Origin: Verrucomicrobiia bacterium
Lineage (GTDB): Bacteria > Verrucomicrobiota > Verrucomicrobiia > Verrucomicrobiales > DEV007
Assembly: GCA_030427505.1 (NCBI GenBank)
Contig: JAUICH010000016.1
Coordinates: forward strand, 62,001-126,000
Reading direction: 5' to 3'
DNA: 64,000 bases
A model generated the notes under the pieces. The model saw nothing but the letters and a program-made list of their open reading frames with translations, ran no database searches and was not told the origin of the DNA. This document shows positions 25,550-34,132 of the stretch, piece after piece. Position numbers and translations under genes: made by a program. Within the stretch, counting starts at the first letter, position 1. Each line of letters begins with the position of its first letter.

Positions 25550-26800
25550 TCAGAAACCGCGGGTCCCGATATCACTACGGCGCTGCCGCCCTTCGAAGGT
25601 GACTTTGTCTGATTCTTGGTAGGCTTTTTCGATGGCTTGTTCCCGGGTGTCTCCGTGCGCCACGACGGCCAAAACGCGGCCTCCGGCGGTTTCGAACTGC
25701 CCATTGCTGTTCAACCGGGTTCCGGCGTGATAGACGCGCGCGTTTTCCAGGGCGTCGAGACCGGAAATGACGTCACCGCTGTGAGAACCTGCAGGATAGC
25801 CCGCCGAGGCGGACACCAGGCACACACTCCAGCCATCGCGAAACGAAATGAGGTCCGGGTTCAGCATACCCTTTGCGCCATCAAAGAGGTAGGTCACGAA
25901 ATCTCCCTGAATCATCGGCAGCACGGCTTGGGCTTCCGGGTCGCCAAAACGGCAGTTGTACTCCAGGATCTTCGGCCCGTCCGCCGTCAGCATGATGCCG
26001 AAATAGAGAAACCCACGGTAGGGCAGCCCGTCTTTTTGGAGCCCTTCCACCGTGGGGCGGACGATTTCGTCTTCGATCCGCTTCATGAGGGTGGGTTCCG
26101 CCATTTCCCGGGAGGACACCGCGCCCATGCCGCCGGTGTTGGGTCCTTCGTCGGCGTCAAAGATGCGCTTGTAGTCCCGCGCTGGCGCCAGAATCTGGTA
26201 GGTGTCATCCACGACGGAGGCGAAAATGGAAATTTCCGGCCCTTCGAGGTACTCCTCGACCAGGACGCGACCGAGGCCGAACTGCTGTTCTTCGAAGACG
26301 ACTTTTAAAAAGTCTTCCGCGCTGTCTTCGTCCGGGCACACGGCGACGCCTTTTCCTGCCGCCAAGCCGTCAAATTTCAATACGGTGGGATACTTGCCGC
26401 CGATGGCTTCGCGGGCGGCCCGCAGGCTGTCCGTGGCGGCATAACCGCCAGTGGGGATACCGTGGCGGACCATGAACTCCTTGGCGAATTCCTTGCTGGC
26501 TTCCAGCTGGGCGGCCTCCTTGGGTGGTCCCCAGCAAGGAATGCCAGCGGCCCGGCAGGCATTGGCCAAGCCTTCACCCTTAACGAGATAGCTCTCCTCG
26601 CCCGCCACGCAAAGGTCGATCCCTTCGCTGGTCATGAACGCCATAAGGCTGTCCAGGTCCGTGGCGGGAGTGTTCGAGGCCAGCCGGAAGATGGCGTCGT
26701 TTCCCGGAAAGGAAAAAATGGACGTTTCGGTGGGAGACTCATGCAGGGCGGTAATAAGCGCATGCTCGCGTCCGCCCTTTCCGACAACCAGGATCTTCAT
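25550..26800 (-). CDS. purD: Phosphoribosylamine-glycine ligase (GAR synthetase)
   Basis: A 416-aa ATP-grasp enzyme joining phosphoribosylamine and glycine in purine synthesis. It starts MKILVVGKGGREHAL, has FDGLAAGKGV in the ATP-binding domain, GPNTGGMGA and YNCRFGDPEAQ, all PurD markers. The ATG at 26800 fits the family start; the open frame extends 53 codons further without conservation. It is the first gene of the purD-purE-pyrRBCFE run, behind an AT-rich promoter region. Confidence 0.96.
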   Translation of the reverse strand: MKILVVGKGGREHALITALHESPTETSIFSFPGNDAIFRLASNTPATDLDSLMAFMTSEGIDLCVAGEESYLVKGEGLANACRAAGIPCWGPPKEAAQLEASKEFAKEFMVRHGIPTGGYAATDSLRAAREAIGGKYPTVLKFDGLAAGKGVAVCPDEDSAEDFLKVVFEEQQFGLGRVLVEEYLEGPEISIFASVVDDTYQILAPARDYKRIFDADEGPNTGGMGAVSSREMAEPTLMKRIEDEIVRPTVEGLQKDGLPYRGFLYFGIMLTADGPKILEYNCRFGDPEAQAVLPMIQGDFVTYLFDGAKGMLNPDLISFRDGWSVCLVSASAGYPAGSHSGDVISGLDALENARVYHAGTRLNSNGQFETAGGRVLAVVAHGDTREQAIEKAYQESDKVTFEGRQRRSDIGTRGF

Positions 26801-27092
26801 AGCGCTGCCAGCTTTAGACCGGGAGATTTGGGATGGCAAGGGGGTTTGTTGGGAAAGACCCATGGGCCGGCGCACAGGGTTGCGGCGGGATCGGAATGTG
26901 AAGAACCTGGGAAACAGATGCCAATAATTATGGAATTTTTGGGTATAAGTGATAGACACACCCGGGAATTAATTTTATAATAATTATAAATAATATCATA
27001 TTTTAGATTCTCACTTTGGAGAATCCATTGATCCACCAACTTCTCACGACCTCTGCTGCCACGAAAATTCTTACCTTTTCACCCCAGGAAAG
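26801..27092. promoter_or_regulatory. Divergent AT-rich promoter region (purD / 27093 gene)
   Basis: The stretch 26928-27005 is far more AT-rich than its surroundings and contains TATAAT on the plus strand (26976-26981) and on the minus strand (26988 down to 26983). It probably drives purD leftward, leaving a long leader of about 170 nt that could hold regulatory structure, and the membrane protein rightward. No known riboswitch was recognised. Confidence 0.45.
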
Positions 27093-27782
27093 ATGAATTC
27101 TCTCGCGAATGGTATCCGGCCACTTCGTTGCCTCATCCTCTCCGTATTCATTTTTGCGGGAGCGATGACCTTGGCGGTACGTACTGGGAACCCGACCTTT
27201 GCCGTTTCGGAGATTCTCGTGGTCGCGGCGGCAAGCTGGACGTTCCAGCTTTCGGGTGGAGTGATCGCGATCTTGCTCGTGAATACGACGCACATGGCGC
27301 TTTATCACTACGCCATGCCCTCGGGTTCTCCTCATCACATTATTGCGATGATGCCGTTCGGAACCACTCCCACCGTGATTATCGACATCATCATCACGAT
27401 TGTCATGAGCCGTTTCAGAACCACCCAGGATGCGCTGGATGCCGCCAAAATGGCTCTGAATACCGGGGACAGAGACGTGGAGGAAGTGCTGAGAGAGATG
27501 CACGAGCTGAGGGGGCAACTGCCCGTTTGTTCCGGGTGCCGGAAGGTCCGGAACGAGGAGGGGGGCTGGGAACGGCCCGAAGACTTCCTTAGCCACCATA
27601 CGTGTCTGCAGGTGAAGCATTCCATCTGTCCCGAGTGTAAGGCGGAAGCGTCTCGCCTGTCGGAGATCGGCCATCCCGCCGATATTTCCAGGCGGATCTA
27701 CCGGTTCCATGGTGAACTGGCCGAACGGCTTCGCTCGGGAGAAGGCCAATCCGATCTGGAAGCGAAGAAACGCGCCAGCTAG
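27093..27782 (+). CDS. Membrane protein with C-terminal Cys-rich signalling-associated domain
   Basis: A 229-aa protein. About four transmembrane helices occupy residues 8-110 (LCLILSVFIFAGA-like first helix, ASWTFQLSGGVIAILLVN, TVIIDIIITIVMS). A helical linker follows, then a soluble domain with LPVCSGCRKVRNEEGGW and HSICPEC. This CxxCrKvR...W...C-PEC pattern is common at the C-terminus of bacterial PAS, GAF and response-regulator proteins, where the cysteines may bind zinc or sense redox. Here it is attached to a bare membrane domain with no kinase or receiver. Function unknown. Confidence 0.72.
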   Translation: MNSLANGIRPLRCLILSVFIFAGAMTLAVRTGNPTFAVSEILVVAAASWTFQLSGGVIAILLVNTTHMALYHYAMPSGSPHHIIAMMPFGTTPTVIIDIIITIVMSRFRTTQDALDAAKMALNTGDRDVEEVLREMHELRGQLPVCSGCRKVRNEEGGWERPEDFLSHHTCLQVKHSICPECKAEASRLSEIGHPADISRRIYRFHGELAERLRSGEGQSDLEAKKRAS

Positions 27783-27810
27783 AGACTGGGGCGTTTCGTT
27801 GCCGTCTTTG

Positions 27811-27834
27811 CCGGTCCCAGGACTGAGGGACCGG
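27811..27834 (+). terminator. Hairpin after the membrane protein gene
   Basis: CCGGTCCC (27811-27818) pairs with GGGACCGG (27827-27834), an 8-bp stem 28 bp past the stop codon. No T-run follows. Confidence 0.4.
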
Positions 27835-27975
27835 ATCGCCGGCCGGGATGAAATTCGCGGGTGGTTTCGAGGGGGCGCAGGTATTTTTCCGTTCGCGGGT
27901 AAACGTGTTTGAGGCATGGTCGCGCCAATGGAAGGCCATCCGGGCCGATCCGTGAAATCCCCCTCCCAATACCCA

Positions 27976-29718
27976 ATGTGTTCTCCCACCGGTAAGCGCT
28001 TTCTGTTGTTTTTTATGGCCTTCGGTTCGCTGATGGTTGGGGCGGGCAGATTGGCCGCGCAAACCCCGCCTGCGGGTCTGGATGACTATGTTCCGGGACC
28101 CGATTCCATGCCTCAGGAAGGCGTTCCCCAGGGAAAGACGTTTTCGTTTCCCTTTGAGGACTCGAAGGGATTTCCGGGCACGGTGCGTACCATCACCGTT
28201 TACGTGCCGGCGCAATACACCGGTGAAAAGCCTGCCTGTGTATATGTGGGGTTGGACGCGCTGGGCTATCGCGCTCCGGTGGTATTTGACAATTTGATTC
28301 ACCAGGGAGACATGCCGGTGACGATTGCCATCGGGATTTCTCCGGGCGAAGTCCTGTCCCGAAACGGAGAGGAGAACCCTCGCCATAACCGTAGCTTTGA
28401 GTTCGATGGTCTGAACGGCTCTCTGGCGCGGTTTGTGACCGATGAGATTTTCCCCGCCGTGGAAAAGCAGCAGACGCCGGACGGTTTGCCGATCCGCCTT
28501 TCACGGGATCCAAACGACCATTGCGCGGGTGGTGGAAGCACCGGTGGCATTGCTGCCTTTACCCTGGCTTGGGAGCGGCCGGACCTGTTCCGCCGGGTGT
28601 TTTCCTCAGTAGGCACGTTTGTCGGGATGCGGGGAGGAGACCGCTATCCTGTCCTGGTGCGCAAAACCGAACCAAAACCGGTCAGGGTCTACCAGCAGGA
28701 TGGTGAGAACGATCAATGGATGGGGGGTCCCGAGGTGGGCGACTGGTGGATGAGCAATCAGACCCTGGAGCGTGCCCTGGCATTTGCCGGATACGATCAT
28801 CAGTTCGCCTGGGGAACCGGGGCGCACAATGGCAAGCACGCGACGGCCATCTTTCCGGAGGCGATGCGTTTTTTATGGAAAGACTGGCCGGAACCGGTCC
28901 GTGCCAACACGGCTGGCACCCAAAACGTATTCCTGAAGGCCATCCTGGATCTGGAATCCCATTGGGAGTTGGTGAAAGAAGCTGGAGAGGATTGCGGACA
29001 TCTGGTGGTGAATCCCCAAGGAGAAATTTTCATCCAGAGCCGTGAAGAGAACGCCGTCCGGAAATTGGGTGTGGACGGAACAGTGGAGATCGCCACCGGT
29101 GTTCCCTCCGGGCGGGCCTTCGCCTATTCGGCGGAGGGGAAGGTGGTGACGGTGGACGGAGAAGGGCTGGACCTCTCCTGTCTGGCGGTCACCAGCGGTG
29201 GCGCCGTTTACGCGACTGACGCTGAAGCTGGGAAGGTCTGGTTTGTGGCGTCAGATGGAACGAAGACTCTCCTGGACGAGGGGCTGATGTCTCCCACGGG
29301 CATCGGACTTTCTCCCGATGGCTTGTGGCTGGCGGTCATGGAGCGGGAAGCCCACTGGGGATACAGCTATCGCGTTAAAGCAGACGGGAGCGTGGAACTG
29401 AAGCAGCGCTTTTACTGGATGCACGAGCCAGATTGGGCGAGTGGAAGCGGCGCTGGGAATCTCTGCTGGGACCGGGAAGGCCGTCTCTATGTGGCGACTC
29501 ACCTGGGTGTTCAAGTGCTGGACCGGAATGGGCGTTCCCGGGCGATCTTGCCCGTGACTCCGGCACACAATGGAGCGGAGAGCGTATGCTTTGGAGGCGA
29601 GAACTTCGATACCCTGTTCGCGGTTTGCGAAGGCAGGCTCTATCGCCGGCACTTGAAGGCCATCGGCGCCCCCGCTTTCCTTCCGCCGATCAAACTTCCC
29701 TTTTGGGGGAAAGGCTGA
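27976..29718 (+). CDS. Exported esterase (Fes/esterase-D type) fused to an SMP-30-like beta-propeller
   Basis: A 580-aa protein with a signal peptide (KRFLLFFMAFGSLMVGAGRLAAQ). Residues about 50-300 are an alpha/beta-hydrolase of the enterochelin-esterase-like type with nucleophile motif GGGSTGGIAAF and a probable catalytic His in WGTGAHNGKH. Residues about 315-570 form a gluconolactonase/SMP-30-like six-bladed propeller (LVVNPQGEIFIQS, SPTGIGLSPDG, GNLCWDREGRLYVA). In PVC bacteria such fusions are thought to deacetylate or open sugar esters or lactones outside the cytoplasm. A start at 27916 is also open; 27976 gives the better signal peptide. Confidence 0.82.
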   Translation: MCSPTGKRFLLFFMAFGSLMVGAGRLAAQTPPAGLDDYVPGPDSMPQEGVPQGKTFSFPFEDSKGFPGTVRTITVYVPAQYTGEKPACVYVGLDALGYRAPVVFDNLIHQGDMPVTIAIGISPGEVLSRNGEENPRHNRSFEFDGLNGSLARFVTDEIFPAVEKQQTPDGLPIRLSRDPNDHCAGGGSTGGIAAFTLAWERPDLFRRVFSSVGTFVGMRGGDRYPVLVRKTEPKPVRVYQQDGENDQWMGGPEVGDWWMSNQTLERALAFAGYDHQFAWGTGAHNGKHATAIFPEAMRFLWKDWPEPVRANTAGTQNVFLKAILDLESHWELVKEAGEDCGHLVVNPQGEIFIQSREENAVRKLGVDGTVEIATGVPSGRAFAYSAEGKVVTVDGEGLDLSCLAVTSGGAVYATDAEAGKVWFVASDGTKTLLDEGLMSPTGIGLSPDGLWLAVMEREAHWGYSYRVKADGSVELKQRFYWMHEPDWASGSGAGNLCWDREGRLYVATHLGVQVLDRNGRSRAILPVTPAHNGAESVCFGGENFDTLFAVCEGRLYRRHLKAIGAPAFLPPIKLPFWGKG

Positions 29719-29864
29719 GGCCGCTTTCCGCGTATCCCCCGGAGAGAATGAGGCGCCTTCACTCCTCAGGAGTAGATTGAAGAATTCCTGTATTCACGGG
29801 GAAAAAGTATAAAAAGCCCGTGTTTACATAAGACACCTTAACAATGTGTGCGACAGTGCACCGC

Positions 29865-30785
29865 ATGATGCGCCTGAGATACCTAAAGGCCCTGGCCTTC
29901 CTGGGCTTGGTGTCGCCCATCGCGGCGAAGGCGCAGGAGACTTCAGTTGGCGAGGGCGCTACTACCCCCTCGCCTCTCAGAGCACCGGATGTGTCCTCCA
30001 TCCGGGTGGGGGACCTGCTGATGGTGATCCCGGTTCCGGAGGGATATGTGAGGATCGACGGCATCGATCGCCAGTTCGACCGGCTGGAAGAATCCAGCAT
30101 CAGCTGGGTAAACCGCTTGCTGGCCAACTACGGGACTCCGGAAACGAGGGCGTCCATCGAGGAAGGGAAGATTCCTTATCAGCCCACGGGCTTCAATCTT
30201 CAGATCGAGAGAAAGATGGAGGGCCAGTCCTTCACGCTGGAACAGTTTGCGGAGATCAAGGAGATGATCAAAGGCGGCCTGGAAAACCTGACGGAGAAGT
30301 ATGAGCCCGCTGTCGGGAAGTCCGAGGTCGCTGTTTCGGACTTTCTGCAGAACAAAGCCAAGATCGAATTCGACACGGCGGTGCCGATGGGCGTTTTCGA
30401 AGACGAAGAACACTCTCTGGGTTTTTCCATCTTTTCGAAGGTGAAGCTCGTTCAAGAGGAAGGGGTTGGCGAAGAGCTAGATGTCACCAGGATATCAGCT
30501 TGTTGCGTAACCTTGGTCCGGGGAAAGCCGCTCTACCTGTACGCGAATTCCGAGATCGACTCGGAAGCGGAGCGATCCTGGGCGGAGAAAGCGGTCCGGG
30601 CCTGGAGAGACGAAATCCATCTGATCAACGGCGGTCCCATACCGGCCAGTTCCCAACCCGTGGCGGTGAATGGGAAGAATTCCTCCGCACCGGGAGGTTT
30701 GGACCGGCTTGAGATGATCATCCTGGCCGCCGGAGTGCTGGTCCTCGGCGGCGTGGGCGTGCTGTTTTTTCGGGCCAGGAACTGA
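29865..30785 (+). CDS. Exported protein with C-terminal membrane helix, unknown function
   Basis: A 306-aa protein with a signal peptide (RLRYLKALAFLGLVSPIAAKA), a long extracytoplasmic domain of mixed structure (VGDLLMVIPVPEGYVRIDG, PYQPTGFNLQIERKM) and a C-terminal helix MIILAAGVLVLGGVGVLFF followed by RARN. This signal, domain and anchor-plus-Arg layout is like envelope proteins sorted in the periplasm. Start codon is uncertain (29844, 29865 or 29868). No family recognised. Confidence 0.65.
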   Translation: MMRLRYLKALAFLGLVSPIAAKAQETSVGEGATTPSPLRAPDVSSIRVGDLLMVIPVPEGYVRIDGIDRQFDRLEESSISWVNRLLANYGTPETRASIEEGKIPYQPTGFNLQIERKMEGQSFTLEQFAEIKEMIKGGLENLTEKYEPAVGKSEVAVSDFLQNKAKIEFDTAVPMGVFEDEEHSLGFSIFSKVKLVQEEGVGEELDVTRISACCVTLVRGKPLYLYANSEIDSEAERSWAEKAVRAWRDEIHLINGGPIPASSQPVAVNGKNSSAPGGLDRLEMIILAAGVLVLGGVGVLFFRARN

Positions 30786-30820
30786 TCCGCGCTCCTTTCC
30801 CGCAGGGAGGCCGTGGCGCC

Positions 30821-31744
30821 TTACTTTGGCTTCGCGATTTGGTCGTAGTCTTCCAGGCGGATCCCCAGTTTCTTTAGCTCGGCCAGCTGGGCCTTGGCCG
30901 GATCGCCATCAAGCGGATTTCCGGCCAGGTAGACGCGCACATAAGGGGCGAAACGCTTTTCGCCATTCAGATCCTCTTTCATCATCTCGACCAATGGAGC
31001 CAGATTGGAGATCTGGTTGTTCTCCAGGAAAATGAAGCTCATCGGTTTGGTGCCTTTGAGTGGCGCAATGTCTTGAATCTGGTTGCCGCGAAGTCCTATG
31101 CTCCAGACGCGCGTCAACTTTTCGAGGCCCGCGATGTTTTGGAGCTGGTTGTTGTCCAAGTAGAGCGAGGAAAGCTTGGGCAAGTCCACAATGGGGCCGA
31201 TGTTCGCGATTTGATTGTCCGAAGCATAGAGGGAAGAGAGCCGCTCCAGGCCCCGCAGCGGTTCCAGTGATTTGACCTGGTTGCCCGAGACTTCGATGTA
31301 CTGAAGCGCGATGGTGTCTTTCAGAGGGGTGAGATCCGCGATCTGATTTTTGCTCACGTCCAGGAGTTGGATGTGCTTCAGGTCCTTGATGGGGGAGAGG
31401 TCCTTGATCTCGTTTCCGGATAGCTCCAGAGAGGCCAGCATGTGGCAGTGTTCCAGGCCCCGGAGGTCTTTGATGCCCATCTTGTCACCCTTCACGGTGG
31501 AGATGTTCTTCACGTCGTCCGCCGTGATGGGTTCGTTGTTGTTTCTCTTGGCAAAGACCTGCTGGCGGACGGCTTTCTCCAGGTTCTTGTCCGGGAAAAT
31601 GGATTGGGCCGGAGCGGGTTTCTTTTCGTCCGCGGCTTTCTTCTTGTCATCCTGGGCAGAGAGATTTCCCGCTCCGCAAACGAAGGCAAAGAGGGTGATG
31701 ACCAGGATGCTGTGACGGGCTGTGGCTGCGATGTCGGTTCTCAT
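30821..31744 (-). CDS. Exported leucine-rich-repeat protein (internalin-type repeats)
   Basis: A 307-aa protein with a signal peptide (ILVITLFAFVCGAGNLSAQ) followed by a Lys/Ala-rich linker and about eight 22-residue LRRs between residues 90 and 285 (for example LASLELSGNEIKDLSPIKDL, LQYIEVSGNQVKSLEPL). The FPDKNLEKAVRQQV cap before the repeats is typical for bacterial internalin-like LRR domains. It probably binds protein or polysaccharide outside the inner membrane. The open frame extends 50 codons upstream, but the Met at 31744 fits the signal peptide. Confidence 0.8.
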   Translation of the reverse strand: MRTDIAATARHSILVITLFAFVCGAGNLSAQDDKKKAADEKKPAPAQSIFPDKNLEKAVRQQVFAKRNNNEPITADDVKNISTVKGDKMGIKDLRGLEHCHMLASLELSGNEIKDLSPIKDLKHIQLLDVSKNQIADLTPLKDTIALQYIEVSGNQVKSLEPLRGLERLSSLYASDNQIANIGPIVDLPKLSSLYLDNNQLQNIAGLEKLTRVWSIGLRGNQIQDIAPLKGTKPMSFIFLENNQISNLAPLVEMMKEDLNGEKRFAPYVRVYLAGNPLDGDPAKAQLAELKKLGIRLEDYDQIAKPK

Positions 31745-32480
31745 CGTGGTTCTTGGGTTTTGGGTTGTAAGAGGGTTTCCAAGGGAAACCTTCCCCCAAG
31801 AGTACGGTGGCGCCGCAATTTTGGGGGTAAGAAAAAATAGCGAATCCAGCGGGATTTCAAGGGTCGGCCGGGGGCGGGAAAACGTGATCGACACACCTGT
31901 TCCGAATAGAACCGTTTCGGGCCGGGTTTCTTCAGGTTGGAAAAGATTTCAGGATTTCCGCTCGGGAGGGGGTGGACAAGGTTCCTTCTTGAGATAAGAT
32001 TAGATCGTCTTGAACACGATGTTCCCAATGTCTCCTCTGAATAGGAGTGGCATGAAGCCCGCCAACAACTGGCGGAGTTTCGGGGTGCGTCGTGGGTTCA
32101 TCGTCTCTGACGCCATGGTTGCGGTCGCGGTATCCGATATGGATGGCGGCCGCGAGGGCGCCGGACGAGAGGGCCGCGCGTAGGCAGTAGATCCAGGTCG
32201 GGGTCGAAAAAGCTGCGCGGCACCCTTTCTCCCAAGGGGCTTTTCTTTCTCTTACTCCGCCTTGGGAAATCTGTGCACAAACGCGGCGACTCGCCCCGTG
32301 GCTCCCTATTCGGTGGGCCAGCCTGATCGATCTTCCGGGTTCGCGAAGACGCTAACAAAGAAACAAAGAAAACGAAACAGACACCGGGTGAATGCAGGAC
32401 CTGCCCGCCTGGGCCGGAACCGGATCCGCCGGGAATAACCAACTGAAGATGAAACGACGCCTATAGAAAGGACCAAAACC
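31745..32480. other. Long intergenic region without intact gene
   Basis: The 736 bp between the two LRR genes contain no full-length gene on either strand. The only coding-like trace is the short frame at 32052-32183. A GAAAGGA sequence just before 32481 is the ribosome binding site of the following LRR gene. Promoters for both flanking genes should lie here, but no sharp match was found. Confidence 0.4.
32052..32183 (+). pseudogene. Possible prepilin-like N-terminal remnant
   Basis: A 43-codon frame encodes GVRRGFIVSDAMVAVAV early on, which recalls the basic-Gly/Phe-hydrophobic start of type IV prepilins (RRGFTLIEAMVALAV), with Asp instead of Glu at +5. The frame then turns charged and stops, without the expected long hydrophobic helix or globular domain. 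It could be a decayed minor pilin gene or chance; the call is weak. Confidence 0.2.
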
Positions 32481-34112
32481 ATGAACACGCATACTACGAA
32501 CACCACCCAGGAAGAACCCCCTTCACAATCCACAACCGCCGCCTTGCTCGCCGAACTGCGCCGGGACGCGGTCGCGCTGGAGCAGGGGGACCGGGTGGGT
32601 GACAGTGGTGTGCGCGCGCCGCGAATCGACGGAGCGGAAGACAAGCGTTACGGCACGGGCCACCAGTTGGCGCGGGCCTTGTTTCCGCGGGTGGATGAAA
32701 ACCGCGTGGGCTCCTACGTGAAGTATGGCCAATTGCTGGCGAAGCTGCGCCGTGCTTATCTGGCGCAGCAGGCGGCGGAAACGCCATGTCCGAAGGGCCG
32801 GAATCCCTACCGCCTGGCGCGTTTGCCGGGAAATCGCGCGGTGTTTGAAGCGCTGCTGAAGGCGCCGGTGTCTGACGCCGTGGCGCATCCCACGCCCATG
32901 CCGGTGGACGTGGCGCCGGCGGAAGAGCTAACGCCCTTTTTTGACCACATGCGTCTGGGCACGCCAGCGCCATATGCCTGCACGGAATTCATGCGTGGAG
33001 CGTACTACGACGACGGCCGCATTGACATGTGCAAGCAGGTGGTGGGTCCGCCCTTCATTGGGGACCTGACCCGCTCCGTGCAAGGCAACGCGAACGTGCG
33101 CCATTTCCTGATCGGAAATAATATCGTGGGAGATGGCGGAGCGCGGGACATCGCGCGCCTGGTGGCGAATCCCGCTACCCGGGCCAAGCTGGAAACGCTG
33201 TATCTGGCGGGTAACTGCATTGGCGAAGCCGGCGCAAAAGACCTGGCGGACGCGCTGTGCCATGACACGCGGGCGAAGTCCCTGTGGCTGAAGCGAAATC
33301 CGCTGGGCCCGGCGGGCGTGGCGCATTTGGCGCGCATGCTGGAACAAAACCAGACGATGGAAACGCTGGACCTCGTCAACGTGGCGGCGGGAGACGAAGG
33401 CGTGCGCGTGCTGTTCAGCGCGCTGCGCCGGAATACTTCGCTACGCACGCTCTACCTGGACGCGAACGCCATTACCCCGGCAGGCTGCGAAGTCATTGCG
33501 GCGTACTTCGATTTCCTGAAACAGCAGCCAGGCCGCGTGGGTCTGACGGGTCTGTTTCTGGGCATCAATCGACTGGGTGACGAAGGAGCTAAGCTGTTAG
33601 CCGAAGGCCTGAGCGGCCACACGCCGATGGTGCGCCTGGACGTGGGTTCGAACCGCATTCAGATGGCGGGGCTGGAAGCCTTGCTGCGTGCGGCGGCTAC
33701 CTGTCCGGAACTTCGTTACCTGGGCGTAGGCTACTACAAGTCCACCACCGACATGGGCGAACTGCCCAACTACCTGGACGGCGAAGGCGCGGACCTGCTG
33801 GCGGCATTCCTGCGGGAAAATCCGCCGGTGCAGGTCCTGGACGTGTCGGAAACGAACCTGCGCGAAGGCGGAGTGGCCCTGCTGACGAAAACGCTGGAAG
33901 AAGCCAATACCCACCTGCTGGACCTGACCCATGCCCAGATTGGCCGGAAGATGGACCCGGCGATGTCCGCACGGCTGAAAGCGGTGCTGGAACGCAATGT
34001 GCAAGCCGCCTTCGGCACGACGCTTCAGACCTTTCGCGGTGAACCGCTGCGTTACCTGAAGCACACGCCGGCGGTGCGCTATATTGACTCCATCTATCGG
34101 AACACCATGTAA
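32481..34112 (+). CDS. Ribonuclease-inhibitor-type leucine-rich-repeat protein
   Basis: A 543-aa protein without a signal peptide, so probably cytoplasmic. The N-terminal 180 residues are unrecognised. From about 195 to 490 run 28-residue RNI-type LRRs of the kind LETLYLAGNCIGEAGAKDLA, LRTLYLDANAITPAGCEVIA and MVRLDVGSNRIQMAGLEAL, as found in eukaryotic RNH1 and NLR proteins and scattered bacteria. These form a horseshoe that binds proteins. No nucleotidase or effector domain is seen. A good ribosome binding site (GAAAGGA) precedes the ATG. An aldo-keto reductase gene follows after 20 bp. Confidence 0.82.
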   Translation: MNTHTTNTTQEEPPSQSTTAALLAELRRDAVALEQGDRVGDSGVRAPRIDGAEDKRYGTGHQLARALFPRVDENRVGSYVKYGQLLAKLRRAYLAQQAAETPCPKGRNPYRLARLPGNRAVFEALLKAPVSDAVAHPTPMPVDVAPAEELTPFFDHMRLGTPAPYACTEFMRGAYYDDGRIDMCKQVVGPPFIGDLTRSVQGNANVRHFLIGNNIVGDGGARDIARLVANPATRAKLETLYLAGNCIGEAGAKDLADALCHDTRAKSLWLKRNPLGPAGVAHLARMLEQNQTMETLDLVNVAAGDEGVRVLFSALRRNTSLRTLYLDANAITPAGCEVIAAYFDFLKQQPGRVGLTGLFLGINRLGDEGAKLLAEGLSGHTPMVRLDVGSNRIQMAGLEALLRAAATCPELRYLGVGYYKSTTDMGELPNYLDGEGADLLAAFLRENPPVQVLDVSETNLREGGVALLTKTLEEANTHLLDLTHAQIGRKMDPAMSARLKAVLERNVQAAFGTTLQTFRGEPLRYLKHTPAVRYIDSIYRNTM

Positions 34113-34132
34113 GGGCCGGTAGCGGAGAAACC

